Below, piece by piece: positions 9,434 through 19,171 of a stretch of DNA of 64,000 nt. A program made the translations under genes and the position numbers. The stretch is from positions 2,992,804 through 3,056,803 of the forward strand of contig NZ_CP040297.1 in the NCBI RefSeq assembly GCF_013393945.1, written 5' to 3'. The notes under the pieces were generated by a model that was not told where the DNA came from, made no database searches, and saw only the letters and a list, made by a program, of their open reading frames with translations. The stretch comes from Nostoc sp. TCL26-01. Its GTDB lineage: Bacteria > Cyanobacteriota > Cyanobacteriia > Cyanobacteriales > Nostocaceae. The number at the start of each line of letters is the position of its first letter. Position 1 is the first letter of the stretch.

Positions 9434-10294
9434 ATGACATTTTTATACCTACTGAAACTTTTCCAACACCCTCTTATATCAAAGTTCTACGGATGTTACA
9501 CAACAAATGTGGACAATTCGTTGATAAATTATTGGGGTTATGAAGTGATTAAATGTCAAATAGGATTTATTAATAGCATTAATAAAGGTATATTTATTGC
9601 TGGCATTATTATAGGAATATGGTTGATTAGCCTCATCTTGCTGCTGTCATTAGATATCTCTCATACAAACACAGTATTGATCGGACTGGCTATGTTTTGG
9701 CAAACATTTTTGTACACAGGGTTATTTATTACAGCCCATGATGCGATGCACGGTACTGTTTTTCCCCAAAATCTCAAATTAAACCATTTTATAGGTAAAA
9801 TTTCCTTACTATTATATGGATTATTATCTTATGAAAAAATGCTGATAAAACATCTATTGCATCATAAATATCCTGGCAGCAACAGTGATCCAGATTATTA
9901 CGATCGCCCACAGCAAAATGGTTTTTTATGGTATTTAAATTTCCTGAAATCTTACTGGCAATGGCGACAAATCATCGGATTAACCATCTTATTTCAAGCT
10001 ACTAAACATTTGACGGGTATACCCCAAAATAATTTGATTTTATTTTGGTCATTGCCTGCGGTTTTGAGTTCAATCCAGCTATTCTATTTTGGCACATTTT
10101 TACCACATAAAAAGCCAGAAAACGGGCATACTAACATCCATTGCACACAAAGTATAGCCATGCCTATTTTTTGGTCATTTATTACCTGCTATCACTTTGG
10201 CTACCATCAGGAACATCATGAAAATCCGCACATTCCTTGGTGGAAATTACCAGAGGTTTATCAGCAAGCGAGAATAGAGAATCAATATCCATAG
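9434..10294 (+). CDS. crtW: Beta-carotene ketolase CrtW
   Basis: Membrane-bound di-iron fatty-acid-desaturase-superfamily protein that oxidises C4 of beta-ionone rings, making echinenone or canthaxanthin. Histidine motifs are in order: HDAMHG, HLLHHKYPGS and HFGYHQEHHENPHIPWWKLP; the last is close to the CrtW signature. Four or so hydrophobic segments are visible (for example GIFIAGIIIGIWLISLILLL). The 286-aa ORF begins with an ATG at 9434 inside a dispersed repeat; the first 25 residues look unrelated to the family, so a GTG near 9509 (about 261 aa, the usual length) could be the true start. It is followed by a palindromic repeat element. Confidence 0.9.
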   Translation: MTFLYLLKLFQHPLISKFYGCYTTNVDNSLINYWGYEVIKCQIGFINSINKGIFIAGIIIGIWLISLILLLSLDISHTNTVLIGLAMFWQTFLYTGLFITAHDAMHGTVFPQNLKLNHFIGKISLLLYGLLSYEKMLIKHLLHHKYPGSNSDPDYYDRPQQNGFLWYLNFLKSYWQWRQIIGLTILFQATKHLTGIPQNNLILFWSLPAVLSSIQLFYFGTFLPHKKPENGHTNIHCTQSIAMPIFWSFITCYHFGYHQEHHENPHIPWWKLPEVYQQARIENQYP

Positions 10295-10334
10295 AATTGG
10301 CTGCAAAATTGAGATACAAATGACATAAACCCCA

Positions 10335-10441
10335 ATTTCTCACGAAATTTATGAAACCGAAGTCCAGAGGCTGTAGGGGCGGGTTCACAAATATGCTTCA
10401 ATCATTTACGAATATCTCGTTAACCCGCCCCTACCGTTTTG
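10335..10441. repeat. Palindromic miniature element, copy A
   Basis: About 107-115 bp containing a strong inverted repeat: taggggcgggtt near 10374 pairs with aacccgccccta near 10422. The reverse complement recurs at 18881-18996 with only a few differences over the whole length. Its size and hairpin shape suit a non-autonomous MITE-like repeat. Lying after crtW, it may also act as a terminator. Confidence 0.8.
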
Positions 10442-10510
10442 TGGGAAATGCAGGATAAAGCAGTATAGTTTGTACAGCTAGTCTTTTCTTTAGTATGGGG
10501 AAATTTACCA

Positions 10511-10837
10511 ATGTCTACCGACACAGTTGCTTATGTGCAAGAGAATGAGTTTGATGCGCTTTTAAGTGAACAGACAGTTGTGGTTGTTGATTTTACTGCT
10601 ACTTGGTGTGGGCCTTGTCGCCTCGTTAGTCCATTAATGGATCAACTTGCCCAAGAGTATCAAGATCATCTCAAGGTGGTGAAGGTAGATGTTGATCAAA
10701 ATAAGCCTTTGTTTAAAAGATTTGGTCTTCGCAGCATTCCGGCCGTTTTAATTTTTAAAAATGGGGAATTAATCGAGAAAATTGTCGGAGTTTCACCTTA
10801 CGAACAGTTTAGCAATGCCGTTGCTAACCTGATTTAA
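10511..10837 (+). CDS. trxA: Thioredoxin
   Basis: A 108-aa thioredoxin with the canonical redox motif WCGPC (W32, C33, C36) after the strand VVVVDFTATW, and the cis-proline turn RSIPAVLIF. A cytosolic dithiol reductant supplying enzymes such as peroxiredoxins and Calvin-cycle targets, itself reduced by ferredoxin- or NADPH-thioredoxin reductase. The length is standard and there is no signal peptide. A monocistronic gene between crtW and the convergent treH, ending at a 12-bp hairpin. Paralogues exist in cyanobacteria (m-, x-, y-type); this looks closest to m-type but I am not certain. Confidence 0.93.
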   Translation: MSTDTVAYVQENEFDALLSEQTVVVVDFTATWCGPCRLVSPLMDQLAQEYQDHLKVVKVDVDQNKPLFKRFGLRSIPAVLIFKNGELIEKIVGVSPYEQFSNAVANLI

Positions 10838-10873
10838 TTAGCTGTAAAATCTTAGCTTTTCTCTGTGTCTTAG

Positions 10874-10912
10874 TGTCTCTGTGGTTAATTAAATTTTTCT
10901 ACCACAGAGACA
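10874..10912. terminator. 12-bp hairpin between trxA and treH (bidirectional)
   Basis: tgtctctgtggt (10874-10885) pairs perfectly with accacagagaca (10901-10912) around an AT-rich loop. It sits between two convergent genes, so it may terminate both. Similar CTCTGTGGT palindromes recur between treH and treY, so it also belongs to a dispersed repeat family. Confidence 0.65.
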
Positions 10913-10925
10913 CAAAGATTTAGGT

Positions 10926-12434
10926 TTATTGCAGATTTAATGCGGCTAAAAGTTCTAGAATACTGCCATTAGTCCAGCCAAAACCGACTTCATTGGAACT
11001 GTAACCAAAGCAAATTTCCTCCGATACCTGAGCAGAACAACGCTCAACATCGTATTTTTCTACTAAGTTACCAAATCGCTCAAATTCTTTGATTGCCATA
11101 TTCAGGAACTTGTGAGCAATCCGATCGCCTTCTTCATGATAGCCGTAACGGTGTAGTCCCCACACAGCAATCAAGGTAAGTGGGGCCCAGCCAAAAGGGG
11201 CATCCCATTGATTACCTGTAACACGAGTACTAGTGAAAATACCGCCGCAGGCTTCAAACAAGGGCAGATTTTTGACAAGGTACTGGGCTTGTTCTGGTGA
11301 TGCTAATCCTGTCCACAGAGGATAAAAGGTAGTAGCAAACTCGTAAGCACGACATTCACCATTTTGGAAATGATAGTCTAGATAAAGACCTTTTGCGTCA
11401 TCCCAAAGATACTGATTAATCCTTTCACGTCTAAGGGTAGCGCGATCGCTCCATTGTTGTGCTAATTCTTGATTGCCCAAAATTGCCTGAATTTTTCCCA
11501 AATCCTGTTCCATTTGATACAGCAAGCTGTTTAAACAAACAGGGGCATAATGAATGATATCTACACTAAAAGGGCCGAAGCGATTAGTGATATCAAAACC
11601 CGATTCTCGCATTGAGCGATCGCCCTTGTAAAATAGATCAGTCAGTTCGTCATTTTCTTTGTCATAGAACAGACTGACATCATAATCATCGATGTCAAAT
11701 GTTTGATAATATTGTTTGACACGTTCGTAATGACTACGCCCCTCCTCATCCAACTCGGAAAATAAAACTTCTGGTGCTGCGCCTTCTCCCAAAGCATAAT
11801 ATCGAGATAAACCTGTAGCCACATTCAAGTGGGGTGGAACTACCCAATAATAGTAAAATTGCTCTAACAGTGGCACAGTTGATTTCAACCATTCTTGATC
11901 TTGAGTGTGTTGGAACAACGCCAGCACCATCAGACTGAGGACAGGAGGTTGCGATCGCGATAACATATAAGTCCGGTTGGCATTCAAGATCGTTCCGTAA
12001 TGCTGCACTTGATAAAGCAACTGATCAACCTGACTTTGGGCTAGTTCCCATTCCTCATCCCGCAACAACCCCAGCAAAATAAAGTAGCTATCCCAGCCAT
12101 ACATTTCATTAAAACGCCCCCCAGGCACAACATAAGCCCCTGGTAGATATAACAATCCATGTTCTTGTATGGCTTCAACTTCGCTGGGTAAAGTACGAAT
12201 TTCTATTTGCTGTATTTCTTGAGTAGAAAGCGATCGCTCTAACACAGATTTCACTGTATCATAGTCTTCCTGGGGAGAAATATAGACAATCCAAGGAGTA
12301 TTTACTTGGTGTTCTAGTTTAGGGTCTTTGGCAGATTGTAGTAAATGTTGATGCGATCTGGTTAAAGTTTTCCAGGTGCGTTTGATATGGGTGCGGAGGG
12401 CTGTAATTTGTGCGGTAGTAATTTGCTTAGTCAT
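10926..12434 (-). CDS. treH: Trehalase (GH37)
   Basis: A 502-aa glycoside hydrolase family 37 enzyme that splits alpha,alpha-trehalose into two glucoses. Both family signatures are visible: PGGRFNEMYGWDSYF in the first third and QWDAPFGWAP near the C-terminus. No signal peptide is seen, so it is probably cytoplasmic. It is the last gene of treZ-treY-treH on the minus strand, the order known in Anabaena PCC 7120, where the cluster responds to dehydration. A synthetic pathway followed by the degrading enzyme lets the cell tune trehalose level. It ends at the 12-bp hairpin shared with trxA. Confidence 0.95.
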   Translation of the reverse strand: MTKQITTAQITALRTHIKRTWKTLTRSHQHLLQSAKDPKLEHQVNTPWIVYISPQEDYDTVKSVLERSLSTQEIQQIEIRTLPSEVEAIQEHGLLYLPGAYVVPGGRFNEMYGWDSYFILLGLLRDEEWELAQSQVDQLLYQVQHYGTILNANRTYMLSRSQPPVLSLMVLALFQHTQDQEWLKSTVPLLEQFYYYWVVPPHLNVATGLSRYYALGEGAAPEVLFSELDEEGRSHYERVKQYYQTFDIDDYDVSLFYDKENDELTDLFYKGDRSMRESGFDITNRFGPFSVDIIHYAPVCLNSLLYQMEQDLGKIQAILGNQELAQQWSDRATLRRERINQYLWDDAKGLYLDYHFQNGECRAYEFATTFYPLWTGLASPEQAQYLVKNLPLFEACGGIFTSTRVTGNQWDAPFGWAPLTLIAVWGLHRYGYHEEGDRIAHKFLNMAIKEFERFGNLVEKYDVERCSAQVSEEICFGYSSNEVGFGWTNGSILELLAALNLQ

Positions 12435-12524
12435 AAGTTTATCTTATATTTGCAGTGACAAACTCCTCTGTGACTCTGTGACTCTGTGGTCAAATAAAAT
12501 ACTTCTTACCACAAAGCCACAGAG

Positions 12525-15317
12525 TTAAGAGTGGAAAGAGGAATGACAAATCAACAAAGCAACGGGGAAATGGGCGAGGGCTGTACCGATGGCAAGAGTT
12601 TCCTTTACCTGTAGGGATTGCTGAGTTAAGACGTTTTGCCAAATACCAGTGGGTAATTGCAAGTGTGTATCTTGCCATACCGACTCACCTAGAGGGAATT
12701 GCCCTGGTGAGATCAGGCTAGTTAAGAAACGAGGTGCGATGGCGATCGCTGTTTGCTCACCTTGTTGTCGGGCAAAGGCGACGATATGATGAGCGTGGGT
12801 TCCCTGTATTGCTAATGGTAAATAATCGCCTTCTTGGAATAAAGAGATATATTTTGTTCTGGCTTTGAGTGCTTGGTGAGTTAAGAAGAGTTTTATTCTG
12901 CCGTCGGTTTTGTGGTTGAGTAATTCTAGAATTAAGCCCAAAATGTCAGTCTGAATTTGCTGTTGAATTTGACTTAAGTAAGTACGACGTTCGGTAAAAT
13001 CTACAGGACGACGGTTATCTGGATCAACTAAACTTAAATCCCACAATTCTGTACCTTGGTAAAAATCAGGAACACCAGGAGCCGCAATCTTTAGTAAAGT
13101 TTGAGACAGGGAATTATATATGCCATATTCAGCAATCTTTTGTTGAAAAGGATGGAATGCTGCTAAAAATTCCTCTGATATATTAGGGTCAAGAATTTTC
13201 TGTACAAAAGAGGTACAAGCATCCTCATACTCATTATCAGGACGCAACCATGCAGTGTGAACTTTCGCTTCCCGAATCGCTTTAATCATGTATTCCTGCA
13301 CCCGTTGCACAAGTAATGGTTGTTCCTGTTCAGCAAAAGGAAATGCGCCTATCAGAGTTTGATAAAGGAAATATTCATCATTGCGATCGGGTTGATAATT
13401 ATCGTGATGTGCTTGATTAAGTTGGCTCCATTTATATACGTGCTGTTCCCATTCTTGAGGAATTTCTGACAACACATTTAACCTAGCTCTCACATCTTCG
13501 CCACGTTTTGTATCATGAGTAGCTGTAGCATTCATGGTATGAGGCCAATGTGTTTGATGTTGTTGATTAAATGTATGAAATTGTTCTAGAGAAATACCAA
13601 AATGACTAGGATTACCGCCGACTTCATTCAGCGACAGCAGACGATTATACACATACAAAGTGGTATCTTCTACACCTTTAGCCATGAGAGGCCCACTGTA
13701 TTGCTGCATCCGCAAGACAAAATAGATCCACTGTTCGCGCTCAGTTTGGTTGAGAGATTCATCAAAATCCAATAACATTAACTTTTCGATAAATGTCAAC
13801 TCATGCTGTAACAGAGGCACTTGTTTTTTTGCAGTGTTAATTACTGATTGAATACAGGTTTTATCTGTATGATAAATATCTTCAGGAGTAATATAAGTCC
13901 GGTAGATAGGAAACAGCTTCAAAACTTCAGCGATCGCTCGTTTTAATCCATTGACTGTAAAGTCATTGCTGTAGCGATATTTGCTGGAAATATTCTTCAA
14001 CAAATTCGCCAAATTATCGATATCACCTGCCAAATTCTTTTCTAAAATCAGGTGCTTTTTCTCTTGCACTAAGGATGAGTAATCGACAGATGCCCCAATA
14101 AAGTTCTGGTAAATATTATCAAAAAAATATTCATTTTTGCCTTGACAAAATACCCCATTGACATAATTCAAAAAATCATATCCCGAAGTACCTTGAACTT
14201 GCCAATTATTTGGTAAATCCTCAGTCAATTCTAAAATCTTTTCCACCGTGATGTAAACATCACCCATCTTTTCTCGCAACCGTTCTAAATACTGCGTTGG
14301 GTGATAGAGTCCATCAATATGATCAATGCGTAAACCTGTAAATACACCCTGTTCTACCAACTTGTGAATTAAACTATGGGTGTTATTAAAAACTCGCAGT
14401 TCTTCCACCTTCACAGAAATCAATTCATTCACAGTAAAGAAACGGCGATAGTTCATATCTTCCGCCCCCACCTTCCAAAAAGCGAGACGATAGAACTGGT
14501 CTTTAAGTAAATCATCTAGCAAATTAAAACTTTCAGAATTTCCGACTTCACCGTTAAAAATTTGCAGATTTTCCTCAATAAACTCATGAATCGACTCATT
14601 ACTACTGTAGAGTTCCCAAATCAACCCTTTAATAAACGCAATTTGGTCTTGACGCTGTTTTCCAGCCACTTCCGAAGGCACACTTTTGAGAATATAAAGA
14701 ATCCCCAATAATTTAATAAAATCAGGATGATTCCGTCCCAAAGTGCGCGTCAATTTACCCAAATTATAGGTGAGAAACTTAGTATATGACTCCAAACGCA
14801 CAGGCAAATTTAAACTGTAATAATTAACAGTTAACCCATTTTGAGCATATTGCAATTGAATGTCTCCCTTTTCCAGAGACACACCATAAAAATCGCCTAA
14901 AAGTGGGGCAAGAATACGCTCTTGACTATTACCAAACGGTGAATTCCAGCAAATATCAAAATAGTCAGTATAGCTAGAATCAGCACCATGTTCCAACACA
15001 TCCATCAAATAGGGATTTTCACTGCTATAAGCCATATGGTTAGGCACAATATCTTGTAACCACCCCAAACCCAGAGACTGCAACTCAGCCACCAACCCTG
15101 CAAACGCCTCATCAGTTCCCAATTCAGGATTTAACTGCGTCGCATCCACCACATCATAACCATGTGTACTGCCAGTACGTGCCTTAAAAATTGGCGAAGC
15201 ATACAAATCCGAAACCCCTAACTCCGCCAAATAAAGTGCGATCGCTCCAGCATCCTCAAACCCAAACTGAGGTGTAAATTGAATCCGATAAGTAGCTTTA
15301 GGTATCCGCATAATCAT
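12525..15317 (-). CDS. treY: Maltooligosyltrehalose synthase TreY
   Basis: A 930-aa GH13 enzyme that isomerises the reducing-end alpha-1,4 bond of maltooligosaccharides to an alpha,alpha-1,1 bond. Family landmarks: TYRIQFTPQFGFEDA at the N-terminus, QDIVPNHMAYS, GLRIDHIDGLYHP (nucleophile D), YITVEKILE (acid E), TATHDTKRGEDVRAR and GVPDFYQGTE near the C-terminus. The product is the substrate of TreZ, encoded just upstream. The spacer to treH (12435-12524) carries another CTCTGTGGT palindrome. The first codons may be MIM or the internal Met at 15311. Confidence 0.96.
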   Translation of the reverse strand: MIMRIPKATYRIQFTPQFGFEDAGAIALYLAELGVSDLYASPIFKARTGSTHGYDVVDATQLNPELGTDEAFAGLVAELQSLGLGWLQDIVPNHMAYSSENPYLMDVLEHGADSSYTDYFDICWNSPFGNSQERILAPLLGDFYGVSLEKGDIQLQYAQNGLTVNYYSLNLPVRLESYTKFLTYNLGKLTRTLGRNHPDFIKLLGILYILKSVPSEVAGKQRQDQIAFIKGLIWELYSSNESIHEFIEENLQIFNGEVGNSESFNLLDDLLKDQFYRLAFWKVGAEDMNYRRFFTVNELISVKVEELRVFNNTHSLIHKLVEQGVFTGLRIDHIDGLYHPTQYLERLREKMGDVYITVEKILELTEDLPNNWQVQGTSGYDFLNYVNGVFCQGKNEYFFDNIYQNFIGASVDYSSLVQEKKHLILEKNLAGDIDNLANLLKNISSKYRYSNDFTVNGLKRAIAEVLKLFPIYRTYITPEDIYHTDKTCIQSVINTAKKQVPLLQHELTFIEKLMLLDFDESLNQTEREQWIYFVLRMQQYSGPLMAKGVEDTTLYVYNRLLSLNEVGGNPSHFGISLEQFHTFNQQHQTHWPHTMNATATHDTKRGEDVRARLNVLSEIPQEWEQHVYKWSQLNQAHHDNYQPDRNDEYFLYQTLIGAFPFAEQEQPLLVQRVQEYMIKAIREAKVHTAWLRPDNEYEDACTSFVQKILDPNISEEFLAAFHPFQQKIAEYGIYNSLSQTLLKIAAPGVPDFYQGTELWDLSLVDPDNRRPVDFTERRTYLSQIQQQIQTDILGLILELLNHKTDGRIKLFLTHQALKARTKYISLFQEGDYLPLAIQGTHAHHIVAFARQQGEQTAIAIAPRFLTSLISPGQFPLGESVWQDTHLQLPTGIWQNVLTQQSLQVKETLAIGTALAHFPVALLICHSSFHS

Positions 15318-15431
15318 CTTTAATCAAAAAAGTAAAAAATCCCCTTAATTCCCAACCAAGAAACACTCCGCGTTCCTCCGCGCTAACCTCCGCGTAGCCT
15401 TCGGCAAGCCGCAAAGCGTCTACCTCCGCGT

Positions 15432-17282
15432 TTAAAAATCAAACTCTCCAACCTCAAACAAAACCAAACTACTAGCCTCCAACCTCAACTCCTCCCCTCC
15501 AGACAAAAACTCAGGTACTTGAGAACCACTCCCCCCCCATACAACATCCGCCGAATCCAATATTTTCTTCCCCTGCTGAGACATCACCAAAGTCACTGGA
15601 GAAGAATTAAAATTCATCAGCAAAACCAACTCACTAGATTCACACCAACGCCGCACGATCACTAATTTCTTTTCCTCATCACTAGTAGCTGCAATAGAAT
15701 CACGATCATAATTCTTCAACACCGGATGAGTCTGACGTAAACTAATTAACTGACGATACCAATTCCATAAAATTTGATGCTCACCTTGATAACGTAATTC
15801 CCAATTGAGTTTACAACTTAAAAAAGTCTCTGCTGACTCTGGATCTGGTGGATTTTCCGCATAGTGAAATGCCTCAAACTCCTCTCTTCTACCAGCACGC
15901 ACAGCTTGAATCAAATCTGGATCAGAGTGACTCACAAAATACATAAAAGGTGCAGTTTCCCCGTATTCTTCACCCATAAATAACAAAGGTAAATAAGGCG
16001 AAAGCAGCACAGCACCAGCCGCCAACTTCAACCCCGCAAACGAGATGCGATCGCTTAATCGTTCTCCCTTCATCTGATTACCGATTTGGTCGTGATTTTG
16101 GATACATACCAAAAACTGCGACAAAGGGCGATCGCTGCAAGATATGCCATGAAATCTTCGGCGGTGCGGGGTATACTGCCAATCATAGACAAAAGTATTT
16201 GTATAAGCCTTAGCTAAATCTGCACACTTACCAAAGTCTTCATAATAACCTTGGCGATCGCCTGTTAAAAGTACGTGTAATGCGTGGTGAAAATCATCAC
16301 TCCACTGGGCATCTAGTCCGTATCCACCCAATTCTGGTGGACGAATGATTTGGGGATTATTCAAGTCACTTTCAGCAATTAAGTGACGTTTCCAAGTCTC
16401 TCCTTGACAAAAGCCATGTACAGCTTCCGCCAATTCCCATAAGAAATGCTTCGCCCCTAAATCATAAATGGCTTGAATCGCATCCAACCGCAAAGCATCA
16501 ATGTGAAACTCTCGCAACCAATACAGCGCATTTTCAATAAAATAATTGCGGACACCTTGACTATGGGCATCATCAAAATTCATCGCATTGCCCCAAGGAG
16601 TCTTATAGGTTTTGGTAAAATAGGGCGCAAACTGCCCCATATAATTACCTTCCGGGCCAAAATGGTTATAAACCACATCTAGCACCACAGCAATCCCATG
16701 TTGATGACAAGCATTGACCAACTGTTTTAAATCAGCCGGGCTACCATAGGAATTCTGCACAGCATAAGGATAAACCCCATCATAACCCCAGTTGCGGTAA
16801 GCCAGAGCAGGTTCGATATGGGTGTCACCAGGAAATTGGGCGATCGGCATAATTTCAATGGCATTAATCCCCAATTCTCTGAGTTCTGCCAAACGGGGAA
16901 TTATCGCCGTGAAAGTTCCTTCAGGGGTAAATGTACCAACATGGAGTTCATAAAAAATCATCGATTCTAAAGGAATACCAGCCCATGCTGTATCTGTCCA
17001 CTCAAATTGATGATCGACAACTTGAGAAGCCCCATGTACCCCTGCTGGCTGATATTGGGAAGCCGGATCAGCAAAGGCTGCTTTGTCATCTAAAACATAC
17101 CGATACAGCGTACCCGGATAGACATCATTGACTTTTACCTGCCAGTATCCCTCTGCTTGCGGCTTCAAGGGAATTACTTGCTGCCCTGGTGTCAGAATTT
17201 GCACCGCAACACTGTTTAATGTTGGAGACCAAACCGTAAATGTACACTCTCCATTACCCAAGTAGTGAGCGCCAATTCTCAC
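15432..17282 (-). CDS. treZ: Maltooligosyltrehalose trehalohydrolase TreZ
   Basis: A 616-aa GH13 enzyme that releases trehalose from maltooligosyltrehalose. It has an N-terminal CBM48-like beta domain (GAHYLGNGECTFTVWSP), then the catalytic barrel with VYNHFGPEGNYM, LRLDAIQAIYD (nucleophile), HLIAESDLNNP (acid/base) and CIQNHDQIGNQ. First gene of the treZYH cluster. A roughly 70-bp repeat-like stretch rich in cctccgcg follows it (15367-15430). The pathway makes trehalose from glycogen-type glucans, an osmoprotectant in desiccation-tolerant Nostoc. Confidence 0.96.
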   Translation of the reverse strand: MRIGAHYLGNGECTFTVWSPTLNSVAVQILTPGQQVIPLKPQAEGYWQVKVNDVYPGTLYRYVLDDKAAFADPASQYQPAGVHGASQVVDHQFEWTDTAWAGIPLESMIFYELHVGTFTPEGTFTAIIPRLAELRELGINAIEIMPIAQFPGDTHIEPALAYRNWGYDGVYPYAVQNSYGSPADLKQLVNACHQHGIAVVLDVVYNHFGPEGNYMGQFAPYFTKTYKTPWGNAMNFDDAHSQGVRNYFIENALYWLREFHIDALRLDAIQAIYDLGAKHFLWELAEAVHGFCQGETWKRHLIAESDLNNPQIIRPPELGGYGLDAQWSDDFHHALHVLLTGDRQGYYEDFGKCADLAKAYTNTFVYDWQYTPHRRRFHGISCSDRPLSQFLVCIQNHDQIGNQMKGERLSDRISFAGLKLAAGAVLLSPYLPLLFMGEEYGETAPFMYFVSHSDPDLIQAVRAGRREEFEAFHYAENPPDPESAETFLSCKLNWELRYQGEHQILWNWYRQLISLRQTHPVLKNYDRDSIAATSDEEKKLVIVRRWCESSELVLLMNFNSSPVTLVMSQQGKKILDSADVVWGGSGSQVPEFLSGGEELRLEASSLVLFEVGEFDF

Positions 17283-17453
17283 GCCGTACCCTCCCGTTAA
17301 AATGACACAAGGTTTTTGTATACACCGATAGCATCATGGTCGGTTCACTAGATAATTTCCTAGTACCAGAAGGCATATTTCTCAATAGCTAAAAGTAGTA
17401 ATTCGTAATTCGTAATTCCCGAAATCGTATCATCTATTCGTGATATAAGAAAA

Positions 17454-18104
17454 ATGTCATGTGCAGCTTTAACTATGTCAATTCTTGATCCCAATCAAAG
17501 TTATACTTTCAAGCAATACTTTGAGCTTGGCATTGAAGCTAGCGAACTCGCTCAAGAATTTGGCTACAGTTTAACGCGCAAAATCCTCAACTTACCCTTA
17601 TTCCCTGGTGAACTTGACCGCTTGACAGAATTAAGCGATCGCCTCCAGGAAATACTACCATTTGTACCATTGACTAGCGAACTCGCCAGACGAGAAATCC
17701 TCATTTCGCGGGTAGTTGCCGAGTTGATTCATTACACACAAGCAGAATTACGTATTGAATATAGTTTAAAGGTTTCTAATTGGCTTCAGGGCAGCTTAGA
17801 TTATTTATTGCGAGTAAATTCTCTCAATCAATTATTAGTGATAGAAGCGAAATACGAGGATTTGACGCGGGGGTTTACTCAGTTAGTGGCTGAATTAGTA
17901 GCATTGGATCAGTGGTCAGGCACAACTACAGTTGAGCAACAACCGATTTTTATCGGCGTTGTTTCTACTGGCACAATTTGGCAATTCGGCAGACTAAATC
18001 GCCACAAAAAACATTTTGAACAGGGGATTAACAGCTATCGGGTTCCTGAAGATTTAGAGCCAGTCATGCGGATTTTAGTCGCTGCATGGAAAGGAAATAA
18101 TTAA
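17454..18104 (+). CDS. Conserved cyanobacterial protein with PD-(D/E)XK nuclease-like core
   Basis: A 216-aa soluble protein. The segment GSLDYLL about 15 residues before LLVIEAKYED fits the D...ExK active site of restriction-endonuclease-like folds, followed by a helix with a Gln (FTQLVAELVAL). The N-terminal half is helical. No DNA-binding domain is visible, and many cyanobacteria carry similar uncharacterised proteins. The start could be the ATG at 17454 or the one at 17475 (MSILDPNQSYTF). It stands alone between treZ and a convergent small gene. The nuclease role is inferred from motif spacing only. Confidence 0.6.
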   Translation: MSCAALTMSILDPNQSYTFKQYFELGIEASELAQEFGYSLTRKILNLPLFPGELDRLTELSDRLQEILPFVPLTSELARREILISRVVAELIHYTQAELRIEYSLKVSNWLQGSLDYLLRVNSLNQLLVIEAKYEDLTRGFTQLVAELVALDQWSGTTTVEQQPIFIGVVSTGTIWQFGRLNRHKKHFEQGINSYRVPEDLEPVMRILVAAWKGNN

Positions 18105-18176
18105 ACCCCGTCCAAAACGTTTTTCTTCAAAGACGGAGCTTCAAAACCTTGCTTGTAAAATTTTAAAAATTAACAT

Positions 18177-18428
18177 CTATCCTTGGATAGATTTGTTGAG
18201 AGAACTGATTTGCCGAAACCGCCTATGTCCTGTTAGCCACTGCTGACAAGCTTCTTTGACAAGTTGTTTCTCCTCTGGTGTCAAGAGTTCCTCTGATTTC
18301 CCAGATGCGATGATTTTCGCCACTCTTGCAGCTTGTTCGTATTTCACACCGTATTTGACCAGCTGTGTGTGAAATATTTTCTCTTTTTCTACTTGTGACA
18401 TAAAGAATTTGCTGTGCATGAGAGACAA
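18177..18428 (-). CDS. Small hypothetical protein
   Basis: An 83-aa charged helical protein (KEKIFHTQLVKYGVKYEQAA, later LLTPEEKQLVKEACQQWLTG). A shorter form from Met at 18401 (MSQVEKEK) is plausible. No motif that names a function, no signal peptide. Convergent with the PD-(D/E)XK-like gene. Confidence 0.5.
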   Translation of the reverse strand: MSLMHSKFFMSQVEKEKIFHTQLVKYGVKYEQAARVAKIIASGKSEELLTPEEKQLVKEACQQWLTGHRRFRQISSLNKSIQG

Positions 18429-19171
18429 GATTGTTAAACTTAATTTTTCACATCATGTAAAAGAAACCTGTTGATTTTTATTTATACAGATGTTAAGTTT
18501 CCTTAACTTCCCTCTAAAGTTACATGAGTATATATGCTTAACTTTTTCTTTAGATTTGCAGTTTAATTCAACCTTCTGAGGTACATCAATTTTTTTCCCA
18601 AATTCCGCAAATCCAACTCATCTGAAAGCACAACTTTCCTCTTGTCACACCACTACTTTATAAAAAAATGCCAAATTGGCTAAATTAGGTGCTGAGAACT
18701 AGTATTCTGTATTTTAGGTAACTGTTTTGTATGGAATCTAGTGTTTAACAAATAGGTTTCTCAATTTAAGAGAAAGCTATAAATCATCAAAACCGGGTAT
18801 TCTACATCAATTTTCTATTAATGATTTTCTGTTTTAGTACTTATGCACTGAATCAAAAAACCCTTCTCCTCCATTTATTACAAAACGGTAGGGGCGGGTT
18901 CACGAGATATTCGTGAATGATTGAAGCATATTTGTAAACCCGCCCCTACAGCTTCTGGACTTCGGTTTGATAAATTTCGTGAGAAATCTGGGTTCTGAGG
19001 GTTGACAAAAAAACAGAAAACTTAGTGACAATGCGTAAATTCTATGTTGATAAATTTTTCCTAGCCAATAATAATTTCCAGTCTAAGTATCTGTAGGTTG
19101 GGCATTGCAGTTTCCCATAAGAGAAGATAAATAGCTCAAATTTTCCTTTGTCATCTACATCAGGGTAAATC
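18429..19171. other. Long intergenic region upstream of the HetP-like gene
   Basis: About 740 AT-rich bases without a supported gene. It contains the second copy of the palindromic miniature element (18881-18996) and, after it, sequence leading to the HetP-like start. The long upstream space is compatible with a developmentally regulated promoter, but no NtcA site (GTA-N8-TAC) with a convincing -10 was found by eye. Confidence 0.5.
18881..18996. repeat. Palindromic miniature element, copy B (inverted relative to copy A)
   Basis: The reverse complement of 10335-10441, extending through the shared ttctcacgaaattta segment. The internal stem taggggcgggtt/aacccgccccta is intact. Two copies in opposite orientation 8.5 kb apart flank the trx-tre region. 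Confidence 0.8.

Noticed and set aside
12490..12678. Minus-strand ORF between treH and treY
   Set aside because: It overlaps the end of treY in another frame and a palindromic repeat.
18429..19171. Possible NtcA-activated promoter before the HetP-like gene
   Set aside because: No GTA-N8-TAC with a correctly spaced -10 was found by eye.
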